Assembly (NCBI GenBank): GCA_947302435.1
Contig: CAMYVQ010000019.1
Location: 1 to 49,669, forward strand
Direction: 5' to 3'
Origin: an uncultured Prevotella sp.
Lineage (GTDB): Bacteria; Bacteroidota; Bacteroidia; Bacteroidales; Bacteroidaceae
DNA: 49,669 nucleotides
The notes under the pieces were generated by a model. The model did no database searches. It was not told where the DNA came from and was given only the letters and a program-made list of their open reading frames with translations. Each line of letters opens with the position of its first letter. Position 1 is the stretch's first letter. This document shows, one piece after another, positions 8,074 through 15,922 of this stretch. A program made the translations under genes and the position numbers.

Positions 8074-9216
8074 TCATAATATGCTTTGAATTTGTGCCAG
8101 CAGTTCTGTGTTATCAAACTCAAATTGGCTGATATTGGTTTTTATCTGTTGATACAGACTTCTTTCTGTGAACATCCGTATAATAGCGTCTGGAATCTCA
8201 GACAAGGGGGAAATAATCCCGGTTTTACCGTCTTCAATAAATTCATGAATGGTGGGAAAATCTGTAGAAATGGTTGGAGTACCAAGTATTTTTGCCTCAT
8301 TCACCACACGGGGACATGCCTCTGACTCTGACAAGCAGATAAATAGGTCTGCTTGTTTGATGTAGTAGTGGGGATTTGTCTTGGCTCCTAACATTACAAC
8401 ACAATCCTCCATTCCACGGTCTTTTATCGACTTCGCAATGACGTTTCGTTCTCTGCCTTGGCCGATGATATACCAGCGGAAGCATAACCCCTGTTCTTTG
8501 AGCCGTTGTGCTATTGGCCCAATTTGGTTGAAACGCTTTACAGGATCTAACCGCCCTATGGATACCAGTGTTGTTTTGTCTGTTATGAAACGTGGCTCGT
8601 TCTCTTGGCTGTTGCCTTGATTCCTTATTATCTCAATATTCTGGGGGTTCGGTATGCAAACAGTCTTCTGAGCATATTCAGGGAATATTTTCATGAAAGA
8701 TGAGTGAGTGCCTTCAGATACACAGACAATGGAACGGAATCTTCTGTATATTATTCTATCATGAGGATGTTGGCCTGCAATGCGTGCATAATCACAACGC
8801 ACCCATGCCACCTTGTCGGCAATCGGAGCTTCTACCACTAATCCTGTAGCTCGGCCTTCTTGGCAGGCAACAATCGTGTCAAAATTTTTATTTCCTAAAG
8901 ATCGTTTCCACCCAACGCGCAGTAGCCAAGTCTTGAGCTTTCTGCTATTTTTTGCTGAAAAACGTACCATGATTGCGAACAGACGTTTAGCAAATCCTGG
9001 CATCTGCCGCCATGAAGCAACACTAAGTGACTCAAAAATCAAAGAAGGCCTAAGTTGGGGCACATCCTGGTATTGTTCTTTCAAGATGCCTCGATTAAGA
9101 AGAGGCATGACAGTCACCCCGTACTTGCTTTTATCAAGCAGAGATATGAGGTTGAGGGTACTGACCGTTGTTCCCCCTATGCTGAAAGATGGCATTACAA
9201 ACAAAAGTCTTTTCAT
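8074..9216 (-). CDS. GT4-type glycosyltransferase
   Basis: 380 residues. The N-terminus MKRLLFVMPSFSIGGTTVS carries the glycine-rich loop of GT4 enzymes. The C-terminal domain has LVSIGRLDPVKRF at the start of the donor-binding half, and the EX7E-type motif appears as SESEACPRVVNEAKILGTP. Its start overlaps the stop of the Wzy gene by 4 bp (9213-9216), pointing to translational coupling. It acts on the cytoplasmic face during repeat-unit assembly. Linkage and donor are unknown. Confidence 0.92.
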   Translation of the reverse strand: MKRLLFVMPSFSIGGTTVSTLNLISLLDKSKYGVTVMPLLNRGILKEQYQDVPQLRPSLIFESLSVASWRQMPGFAKRLFAIMVRFSAKNSRKLKTWLLRVGWKRSLGNKNFDTIVACQEGRATGLVVEAPIADKVAWVRCDYARIAGQHPHDRIIYRRFRSIVCVSEGTHSSFMKIFPEYAQKTVCIPNPQNIEIIRNQGNSQENEPRFITDKTTLVSIGRLDPVKRFNQIGPIAQRLKEQGLCFRWYIIGQGRERNVIAKSIKDRGMEDCVVMLGAKTNPHYYIKQADLFICLSESEACPRVVNEAKILGTPTISTDFPTIHEFIEDGKTGIISPLSEIPDAIIRMFTERSLYQQIKTNISQFEFDNTELLAQIQSIL

Positions 9217-10493
9217 GACGGGCTTTTTTTCTCAATCATAACGAATCTTAATGTGAAGATATAGAACATCAGGAAGAAAAGATACCCTCTGAAAAAGGGT
9301 TCCAACACAAAGCATTCAATTACCATGTAAACACTCAGAACCAGAACGACTTTTTTCAATCGTCTTGGAGCATAAAATAATGGATAAGCCATAAGCATCG
9401 AGAAAAGAATCAGTCCGAAATAGCCATAACCAATGAAAGCTGTCAAAAAATCGTTGTGAGTACTTATGTAACCGCCCAAGTGCACACAGGCACTGCGCCC
9501 GATACCTACAAACTGAGTAGCAACATCATAAGCAGAAAAAGCCAAAAGTTTACGCTGCCATATCGTTGTTCTGCTGCCTGCTGTTTCAGTGTTGTCACTC
9601 TCCATACGTGCTCTGAGAAGTTCAAACATATCGCTCCCCATATACAGATTGTATAAAAGATAAGCAGATATGACGATAAGCGTTACTTTCACATCTGTTC
9701 TCATCTTTGAAAAAACGACTGACAATGAGGAAGCCAGAATAAAAGCCAAAAAAGCACCGCGACTTGCATTGAATACAAGTGTTGGGAAAACCAAAACGAT
9801 TGTGCCTATGGAAAGAAAAGTAAGTGCACGTTTTTTTTCTATTTGCAACAAACCAGACAAATAGACTACAGCCATGACACCGCCAGCGGCTATGGCCGCA
9901 CCAAACCTGTTAGAATTAGTCCAGTAAGCCCTTTCTAATTGTTCATCAAGACGACCATAATCAACAGTAAACTGGTCTCGATACAACAGGAATAGCAGAC
10001 TCAATATAAATGACACAACTATAAATGCCAACATCAAATTGTTTATATCTTTTTTTTCTTTGATAAAATCTGCCAGAATCACGGCAACGAGTCCCCAGGA
10101 AAGGAACGTGGGAAAGTCACCATGAACCAGACTAAACAGTAGAAATATAAAATAAACAGCAAATGCATTTAAGAAGAATCCGCTTCTCTTCTTATAGTTT
10201 ATGTAAAGTATTAATATAATAAGAATGTAGATGTCTGGTCTTGTAGGAACTATTTCATAAAATGAGTTAGACGAGATGCCCACTATACACGTCATGCAGA
10301 ATGGCAAATACTCTGGTCGTGAAAAAGCAGGAAACAAGACCAAGAACATAAGACCTGCTCTTACGACAAAAGGCACATTAACCCCTGGCTTCAGCAAGAA
10401 AAGCATCAATCCGCCGAGTAAGAGGTAGTAAATGATGTTGTTTCTATGTTGAAATACGCTACCTTGAAAATTCGACAACAGATTTCTTAGCAT
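9213..10493 (-). CDS. O-antigen/capsule polymerase-like membrane protein (Wzy type)
   Basis: 426 residues, strongly hydrophobic with roughly 10-12 predicted membrane spans. A larger polar loop near residues 270-325 contains RASRGAFLAF upstream and ESDNTETAGSRTTIWQ, the pattern of the Wzy_C/O-antigen ligase family. It would polymerise lipid-linked repeat units on the periplasmic face. The gene lies 2 bp downstream of the flippase gene, as expected for a Wzx/Wzy-dependent pathway. A ligase role is the alternative; the neighbourhood favours polymerase. Confidence 0.87.
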   Translation of the reverse strand: MLRNLLSNFQGSVFQHRNNIIYYLLLGGLMLFLLKPGVNVPFVVRAGLMFLVLFPAFSRPEYLPFCMTCIVGISSNSFYEIVPTRPDIYILIILILYINYKKRSGFFLNAFAVYFIFLLFSLVHGDFPTFLSWGLVAVILADFIKEKKDINNLMLAFIVVSFILSLLFLLYRDQFTVDYGRLDEQLERAYWTNSNRFGAAIAAGGVMAVVYLSGLLQIEKKRALTFLSIGTIVLVFPTLVFNASRGAFLAFILASSLSVVFSKMRTDVKVTLIVISAYLLYNLYMGSDMFELLRARMESDNTETAGSRTTIWQRKLLAFSAYDVATQFVGIGRSACVHLGGYISTHNDFLTAFIGYGYFGLILFSMLMAYPLFYAPRRLKKVVLVLSVYMVIECFVLEPFFRGYLFFLMFYIFTLRFVMIEKKSPS

Positions 10494-10495
10494 AA

Positions 10496-12022
10496 TTAAC
10501 GTTTATGTTTAACGTGCTGAAATCTCAGCTTACTTAAAGCCCAATGTTTTTCTTGCCTGCTCAGACCTACCAACCAGGCAAACAGCAGTGAGGATATGAT
10601 GGATAGTACGCAAGTTAATACAAGTCTGGCGATGCCTTGTGGCATTAGGAACACGACAGCAAATGCCATACATGGTGTGAGTAAGCTGTATGTGCATGTC
10701 GGCATTATAACATGGCGGAAATAATCAGTCAGACTGAGAACAGTCATCCTTGAGGTAACAATAATGCGTGTCAACTGAACCAATATGGTCATCACAAGAC
10801 TTACCACAAAAGCCGATACAGGACCATAGCCCAACCAAAGAAAAAGATAGGCAATGGGAAGAATCAGCAGGTTCATGCCACTCACAATAATGGAGAACCA
10901 CTTAATTCGTCCCGTAGCGAGAACAATGCAAGAAGTTGGATTGGAAAAAGTGCCGACAAAAGCTATCAGCAACACCAAGCGTGTGAAGACGGCGGTATAG
11001 TCAGGCACGTTCTCGCCAAGCCACAGATGGAGGATATAGGGTGTTTCAAGGATAATGGGAAGTGAAAGGGTGAAGATAAGATAGTAGGAGATCTTGGTGG
11101 CTGAATAATACAGTTGCTTCATATAATCATAGTCTCCACTGGCGTATGACTTCGTAAGTTGTGGGCGGAAAGAAGTTTGAAAACTGTGAATAAATTGATT
11201 GACTGCGCTGGATATTTGATAAGAAATGCCACGGGCAGCGTTCACCACAGGGCCGAAGAACAAGTTTAGCACGATGTTGATGCCTTGTGACTTCAGTGTT
11301 TGAGCTAACAACCCCATCAAGGACCAGCCACCAAAGGAGAACATAGAGCGAAGATTCTCTCTATTCCAGTTCAGTCCTATAGTGACTACTGGGATACGTC
11401 GCTTGCAATAAGTAACATAAAATAAGATGTTAAGCAGACTAATCAGAAGCAATAGGAAAGCATAGGTGATAAGTTTATCGTGGTGAATGTATTCCAATAA
11501 CAATACAATGCCCAGTCTCAACACAGCATCAACAATAGAAATAACCGCAAATGCACCCATCCGTTCGTAAGCAGTAATGGCAGCTCCGAAAGGTCCGCTA
11601 AGAACCGTAAATAAAAAGGACACCACTGCAGACTGGAACACCCAGAAAGCAGCATCCATTCGTTCTGCAGGTATGACTAATTTATTATATAAAAACCATA
11701 ACCCCACACTTTCAGCAAGAACGATAATTACAATTGCCAAGATGAGTTGCACAGCAAGAGCCGAACGAAACATATCCTTGACACCTGCGTAGTTGCCACG
11801 CCCCATCTCCACATTGAAATAGCGCTGATAGGTGGCATGCATGTTTGACTTTAGAAAGCCGAGCATGGCAATAAAACCTCCCACAACATTGAAAACACCA
11901 TAGTCCACCACACCTAATTCCCTTAATACCACCCTTGACGTGTAAAGGGAGATAAAAAGGACGAAAAGCGACCTGAAGTACAGGTACGTGGTGTTCTTGG
12001 CTATTCTACTGCTTTTGCTCAT
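10496..12022 (-). CDS. Polysaccharide repeat-unit flippase (Wzx type, MATE-like)
   Basis: 508 residues with about 12-14 hydrophobic spans. The N-terminus with SRIAKNTTYLYFRSLFVLFISLYTSR-type sequence is characteristic of polysaccharide biosynthesis flippases in the MOP superfamily, starting with a helix entering the membrane after TYLYFR. It would translocate undecaprenyl-linked repeat units to the periplasm. Its start codon overlaps the stop of the upstream acyltransferase by 4 bp (12019-12022), and its stop is 2 bp from the polymerase start, so the three genes are tightly coupled. Confidence 0.92.
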   Translation of the reverse strand: MSKSSRIAKNTTYLYFRSLFVLFISLYTSRVVLRELGVVDYGVFNVVGGFIAMLGFLKSNMHATYQRYFNVEMGRGNYAGVKDMFRSALAVQLILAIVIIVLAESVGLWFLYNKLVIPAERMDAAFWVFQSAVVSFLFTVLSGPFGAAITAYERMGAFAVISIVDAVLRLGIVLLLEYIHHDKLITYAFLLLLISLLNILFYVTYCKRRIPVVTIGLNWNRENLRSMFSFGGWSLMGLLAQTLKSQGINIVLNLFFGPVVNAARGISYQISSAVNQFIHSFQTSFRPQLTKSYASGDYDYMKQLYYSATKISYYLIFTLSLPIILETPYILHLWLGENVPDYTAVFTRLVLLIAFVGTFSNPTSCIVLATGRIKWFSIIVSGMNLLILPIAYLFLWLGYGPVSAFVVSLVMTILVQLTRIIVTSRMTVLSLTDYFRHVIMPTCTYSLLTPCMAFAVVFLMPQGIARLVLTCVLSIISSLLFAWLVGLSRQEKHWALSKLRFQHVKHKR

Positions 12023-12672
12023 TTGTTTTTGTTTGCAATATATTCATTGAACTCCTTACATGAGGTGGGAGCTGGAATCTTGTCTATGTCGGTCTTCACA
12101 ATCTTTGCAGGATTACCAGCCGCAATACTATTGGCTGGGACATCCTTCGTCACCACTGAACAAGCTGCAATGATGGAATTATCACCGATAGTGACCCCTT
12201 TCTGGATTCGCGCATGAGAACCAATCCAACAATTCTTTCCAATAATTATCGGTTTGTGGTCTGAATGTATCCAAGATCTAGCATCGCTACCATGAGCAGT
12301 CGTTCTCATATATAGACGAAATTGGGGATTTAATGGATGATTATTGTTGTCAGTAATTGTTACATCTGTCGCAATTGCAGTATAATCCCCAATAGAAATG
12401 GAGTCAACGCATAAAATCTCAGAACCTTTCCCAATTTTACAGTTATTACCAATTTCTATCTTTCCATGGTGTGTACTACATAGTACGCAACCCAAAAGCA
12501 TTACATTATTATGTATTACAATATCATCCTTTGTGGAACCTCTTAACAGCCTCACACTGGTGTTTTGACGTACTTCAAGAACATCTCCAAACTGTGTTAA
12601 AGATTCTTTCACCCTTCTTGATAATACATTTAACTGTCTCTTTTGTATAATTTTCCTTATAAAATTCAGCAT
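12019..12672 (-). CDS. Hexapeptide-repeat acyltransferase
   Basis: 217 residues. An N-terminal basic helix (about 1-25) is followed by beta-helix coils: VLEVRQNTSVRLL, IEIGNNCKIGKGSEI, ISIGDYTAIATDVTI, IIIGKNCWIGSHARI and VTIGDNSIIAACSVVTKDV, then the cap SIAAGNPAKIVK. The loop ITDNNNHPLNP carries the likely catalytic histidine. The DNA is among the most AT-rich coding sequence here, which suggests a separate origin from neighbouring genes, as is common in capsule loci. The stop overlaps the wzx start by 4 bp. Confidence 0.9.
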   Translation of the reverse strand: MLNFIRKIIQKRQLNVLSRRVKESLTQFGDVLEVRQNTSVRLLRGSTKDDIVIHNNVMLLGCVLCSTHHGKIEIGNNCKIGKGSEILCVDSISIGDYTAIATDVTITDNNNHPLNPQFRLYMRTTAHGSDARSWIHSDHKPIIIGKNCWIGSHARIQKGVTIGDNSIIAACSVVTKDVPANSIAAGNPAKIVKTDIDKIPAPTSCKEFNEYIANKNK

Positions 12673-12705
12673 TCTTGTTACAAATAAAAATGTTAAACAT
12701 CAATT

Positions 12706-13335
12706 TTATCTTTTCATTTCCAGTCCATATCTTTCTTTTGCCATTCCGGCAATTTCTTTCAGATGGGGAGGGGTAAACCTTTCGTCCTCGGGATATAGTT
12801 TCTCCTCATGTTGCAGAATTTCCTGCATGGTCCACTTGAACTTGACGGGTTTTGCCGGCACACCTACGCAGACGGTATAAGGCGGCATGTCCTTTGTCAC
12901 CACGGCACCAGCACCGATTGTGCATCCTCTACCTATAGTGACGCCAGCAAGGAGGGTGACGTTGCGTCCTATCCATACATCGCTTTCTACCACCACGTCT
13001 TTATCAAGTCCTTTGGGCTTGTCCTTTTCCTTGATGGACCTATAAAAATGACCCAAAACCATAGCATGATTTCCTGTAGACACCCTCAGACCTTCGGCAG
13101 AGCCTGAATGGGGTTTCATAATAAAACGAGCGTTATTAGTAAAAATCTTCGCATCTTTTAGCCCATTGTCTCCATACAAGAAAATATTCTTTGGATTCGA
13201 CAACGTCAATGGTGGAACTAATGTTACATCATCAGCAATATAGCCAAACTTTGACCTATCCAACGAAGCCACGTAGGTGTTATACCATACTCTAAGGCCA
13301 TATTTTAACCGATGTAATAAACTGTTTTTCTTCAT
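12706..13335 (-). CDS. Hexapeptide-repeat acyltransferase (WcaF/CatB-like)
   Basis: 209 residues from the ATG at 13335 (MKKNSLLHRLKYGLRVW). A longer frame runs to 13455 but would overlap the kinase gene heavily and has no family character; an ATG at 13353 is the alternative. After an N-terminal helix the segment LSNPKNIFLYGDNGL begins the beta-helix. It continues through DVVVESDVWIGRNVTLLAG and VTIGRGCTIGAGAVVTKDM and ends in CVGVPAKPVKFKW. The loop STGNHAMVLGHFYRS supplies candidate catalytic histidines. The start lies 5 bp beyond the kinase stop. It is the fifth acyltransferase of this locus. Confidence 0.87.
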   Translation of the reverse strand: MKKNSLLHRLKYGLRVWYNTYVASLDRSKFGYIADDVTLVPPLTLSNPKNIFLYGDNGLKDAKIFTNNARFIMKPHSGSAEGLRVSTGNHAMVLGHFYRSIKEKDKPKGLDKDVVVESDVWIGRNVTLLAGVTIGRGCTIGAGAVVTKDMPPYTVCVGVPAKPVKFKWTMQEILQHEEKLYPEDERFTPPHLKEIAGMAKERYGLEMKR

Positions 13336-13340
13336 TTCAA

Positions 13341-14225
13341 TTATATCTTGCATTTTTTTAATTGAAACATTATTTGACACCGGCGTGTGAGATACCGTAT
13401 GTAGAACTGCCGTTGCAGGGGCGTGAGGTAGGGGGTAGCATCCACCAAGGCACAAATGTCAAGTGTCAGGATGCGTGGGAGTAGTTGGTCTAAAGCAGAA
13501 CGAAGACCGTGCGGCATGTCTGGCGCATGTAGGAAGTCGAAATAGTTGATTTTCTTATTATTCTGCTTTATCATCGATGTGGGGAAAGTATAGATGCGGG
13601 CATTCATTTCGTCTTCGTCATTAAGGCATCTCTGCATGATGTTGTCATCAGCCTGCGGCAGCAGACAGCTGCCATTATCGAAGACAGGCGCTATAGACGA
13701 GACTTGTGTGTTCTCTTCTACAAGAAATCCCCAATTGCCATTATGACGGTCGAAATTGCCAAGAAGAGCATCAACCACGAACATCTGCCAGAAACGTTCA
13801 TACACAATTACAGGGTCGACAAATGATTGGCGTTCAATCGTATCAAGAATGTCCGAGAGTTCGGTGCCTGTACCGCCTGTCTCGCTGTCAATGACCGTGT
13901 TTTTTATAGAGCAGAAGTCATAGAGCCGGACTCCGGGATGTGTAAAATCCTTACAGGCACAGACTATCTTGGTCTTGCCGTTAACGTATGTACCCAAAAT
14001 CGTCTCCTGGCAAGGTACACCCAACAATCGGAATATGCTGCTTCCGAGATGCTCGGAGAAACAACTGTTGGAATAGGATTGTTCATTGGGGCGCGACATG
14101 ACGTTGGGTGGAAACTTGAGAATCCACGGCTCGCCCTGAAACAGGACGGCTACTTTCTTGCCGTTCGCCCCATTGTAAGCCCTAACAGGGATGCGGGGAC
14201 ATGATGTAAAATCGATGGCTGTCAT
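13341..14225 (-). CDS. Stand-alone HipA-like protein kinase
   Basis: 294 residues with the core of the HipA C-terminal kinase fold. K37 in WILKFPP is a candidate ATP-binding lysine, D159 in NFDRHNGNWG matches the catalytic loop, and D183 in VFDNGS the metal-binding position. There is no N-terminal HipA subdomain 1 and no HipB-type helix-turn-helix partner. This resembles single-domain HipA-like kinases such as Helicobacter CtkA. The start overlaps the stop of a 78-residue gene by ATGA (14222-14225). A toxin or regulatory kinase is plausible, and all the expected kinase residues are present. The target is unknown. Confidence 0.82.
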   Translation of the reverse strand: MTAIDFTSCPRIPVRAYNGANGKKVAVLFQGEPWILKFPPNVMSRPNEQSYSNSCFSEHLGSSIFRLLGVPCQETILGTYVNGKTKIVCACKDFTHPGVRLYDFCSIKNTVIDSETGGTGTELSDILDTIERQSFVDPVIVYERFWQMFVVDALLGNFDRHNGNWGFLVEENTQVSSIAPVFDNGSCLLPQADDNIMQRCLNDEDEMNARIYTFPTSMIKQNNKKINYFDFLHAPDMPHGLRSALDQLLPRILTLDICALVDATPYLTPLQRQFYIRYLTRRCQIMFQLKKCKI

Positions 14226-14458
14226 ACGTCTTTATGCCAGAGATATTTGTCACGAAGATATTGCGCATGCTCATGGGTGATGGCCTGGTCGTCGATTTCC
14301 GCACCATTAATGCTACCATATAGCTCGCACCACAGGCAGTCAATCAATGTGCTCTCGGTGCGAACTCCTTCTTTGTACGCATCCAAATCGTGTTGCAGAT
14401 AGGCTGGCAAGCCACATTCCCAAGCACGTTGACGTTGTTTCATGTCTTCTGTTCCCAT
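14222..14458 (-). CDS. Small acidic protein coupled to the HipA-like kinase
   Basis: 78 residues from the ATG at 14458 (MGTEDMKQRQRAWECGLPAY). A TTG-started frame six codons longer also exists. Its stop overlaps the kinase start in an ATGA arrangement, so both are probably translated together. The sequence is mostly helical and acidic, with no recognisable DNA-binding motif, so it is not an ordinary HipB antitoxin. A role as partner, inhibitor or substrate of the kinase is inferred only from this coupling. Confidence 0.65.
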   Translation of the reverse strand: MGTEDMKQRQRAWECGLPAYLQHDLDAYKEGVRTESTLIDCLWCELYGSINGAEIDDQAITHEHAQYLRDKYLWHKDV

Positions 14459-14484
14459 TTTGCCTGTTTTATACAATCAGCTTG

Positions 14485-15459
14485 TTAAAGGTTGGCCTTG
14501 TACCACTCAATAGCCTCATCCAGACCACGAGCAAAGTCATACTGAGGATCATAGCCCAGCAACTGCCGTGCTTTGCTGATGTCTGCATTACTATGCTTGA
14601 TGTCGCCTTTTCGGTCGGGGCCGAAGATGGGCTCGATGTCTTTGCCAAGAGCTTTTGTCAGGGCATGGTAGATGTCAATCAGGTACTCACGTCCGCCGTA
14701 AGCCACATTGAATGCCTGTCCGTTGGCTTCTTCTGGTGCAAGGCATGCTTTCAGGTTCGCCTCAATGACATTCTCGATGTAGGTGAAGTCGCGGCTCTGC
14801 TTTCCGTCGCCATTGATGACGGGTCGCTCATCGTTGAGCAACTGTTTGATGAACTTGGGAATCACCGCGGCGTATGCGCCGTGTGGATCCTGCCTGCGTC
14901 CGAACACGTTGAAATAGCGCAAGCCCACCGTGCGCAGTCCGTAATGGCGCGTATATTGCTTGGCCCACTCTTCCGTTGCACGCTTGCTCAGGGCGTATGG
15001 ACTGAGCAGGTTGCCCTCTATGCCTTCACGTTTGGGCAGATGCTCCTCGTCGCCATACACACTGCTGCTGCTGGCATACACAAAGGTCTTCACACCGTTT
15101 TGCCTTGCTGCTTCCATCATGTTGAGTGTGCCCATGATATTGTTGTTACAATAAAACAGCGGCATCTCAATGCTACGGGGTACGCTGCCCCATGCTGCTT
15201 CGTGAAGAACAAAAGTGACTCCCTCGCAAGCTTTCATGCAGGTGTCCAAATCCTTGATGTCCCCTTTTATGAACTCGTAATTGGGATTGTCGACAAACAT
15301 GTCCACATTAGCCTGTTTGCCAGTAGAAAGGTCATCAAGGCATCTCACGCGAAGTCCCATTCCCAACAAGGCTTCACAGAGGTTAGACCCGATAAAACCA
15401 GCCCCGCCAGTCACTAAGAAGAGACTGTCATCAGGAAACCGCAATTCCGAATATTTCAT
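14485..15459 (-). CDS. NAD-dependent UDP-sugar epimerase (extended SDR)
   Basis: 324 residues from the ATG at 15459. The frame stays open to 15666, but that extension overlaps the small lipoprotein gene and is not family-like. GGAGFIGSN near residues 18-26 is the NAD-binding motif, and YALSK is the catalytic YxxxK. RYFNVFGRRQDPHGAYAAV is typical of the UDP-GlcNAc or UDP-glucose 4-epimerase group (WbpP/Gne/GalE-like). It would supply a C4-epimerised UDP-sugar for the glycosyltransferases downstream. It is the first full-length polysaccharide gene after the promoter at 15714-15721. Whether the substrate is N-acetylated cannot be told here. Confidence 0.92.
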   Translation of the reverse strand: MKYSELRFPDDSLFLVTGGAGFIGSNLCEALLGMGLRVRCLDDLSTGKQANVDMFVDNPNYEFIKGDIKDLDTCMKACEGVTFVLHEAAWGSVPRSIEMPLFYCNNNIMGTLNMMEAARQNGVKTFVYASSSSVYGDEEHLPKREGIEGNLLSPYALSKRATEEWAKQYTRHYGLRTVGLRYFNVFGRRQDPHGAYAAVIPKFIKQLLNDERPVINGDGKQSRDFTYIENVIEANLKACLAPEEANGQAFNVAYGGREYLIDIYHALTKALGKDIEPIFGPDRKGDIKHSNADISKARQLLGYDPQYDFARGLDEAIEWYKANL

Positions 15460-15574
15460 TTCTTTTTTGTTGTATGATGGTCTGTTTGTTTTTATATGCA
15501 AATGGTTCAGTTTTAGAAGTGTACACTTCGCTCTGGAGCCGAGAATGAGCAGAAACGGGCGGTGTCGTTGGTTA

Positions 15575-15688
15575 CTACTTCGTTCTCCTCTCTTGAGCGA
15601 GGTCGTTTTCAGATTGTCGGGGGGCTCCCGTGTTACTGCATGCTGCCAATGAGACAAGGACAGCAAAAACGAATAATATCTTTTTCAT
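15575..15688 (-). CDS. Small lipoprotein (37 residues), possibly a truncated gene
   Basis: Translation from an ATG at 15688 gives MKKILFVFAVLVSLAAC, a complete lipoprotein signal with lipobox LAAC and Cys17, then a 20-residue tail ending at two consecutive stops (TAG TAA). A Bacteroidetes -7 box lies 26 bp upstream (15714-15721), so this is the first frame of the transcript that continues into the epimerase gene. It may be a genuine lipopeptide or the start of a gene frameshifted near 15580, since a neighbouring frame continues with about 20 codons (VVTNDTARFCSFSAPERSVH) before a stop. No family is recognised. Confidence 0.6.
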   Translation of the reverse strand: MKKILFVFAVLVSLAACSNTGAPRQSENDLAQERRTK

Positions 15689-15713
15689 TTACAAAACATA
15701 CTAAATTGGGATG

Positions 15714-15721
15714 CAAAGGTA
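15714..15721 (-). promoter_or_regulatory. Promoter -7 box for the polysaccharide operon
   Basis: TACCTTTG followed by CA on the minus strand matches the Bacteroidetes -7 consensus TAnnTTTG. It lies 26 bp from the start of the small lipoprotein gene. No clear TTTG -33 element is found at the expected distance. Confidence 0.6.
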
Positions 15722-15879
15722 CAAAAAAATTATCTTTTTTTGTGCTTTTGCGTCAAACATTCAGATTCTTTAATGATTGAGAGGGCGTTTTGTCCCTAAA
15801 AAGAGCTTTGAAAACGGTCATATTCATACTGATTTGTTATTTTACGGTCACTTATGGCTGTTGATTGAACGTTTTTTAT

Positions 15880-15887
15880 TAATTTTG
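15880..15887 (+). promoter_or_regulatory. Promoter -7 box for the DUF2264 gene
   Basis: TAATTTTG matches TAnnTTTG and lies 35 bp before the ATG at 15923. An AGGAGAGG sequence at 15915-15922 directly abuts the start codon. The -33 element is weak (TTGATTG near 15861). Confidence 0.5.
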
Positions 15888-15922
15888 TGGCGGATTCCCA
15901 AAATGTTCAAAATTAGGAGAGG

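Noticed and set aside
13336..13455. N-terminal extension of the acyltransferase frame
   Set aside because: It lies wholly inside the kinase gene and adds no beta-helix sequence; the ATG at 13335 gives a normal family length.
14347..15417. Plus-strand open frame of 356 codons over the epimerase gene
   Set aside because: No family features; the minus strand encodes a clear SDR epimerase with NAD-binding and catalytic motifs.
15814..15850. Two ACGGTCA motifs before the DUF2264 gene as another 22-bp array
   Set aside because: They are 30 bp apart, so they do not fit the period and may be chance.
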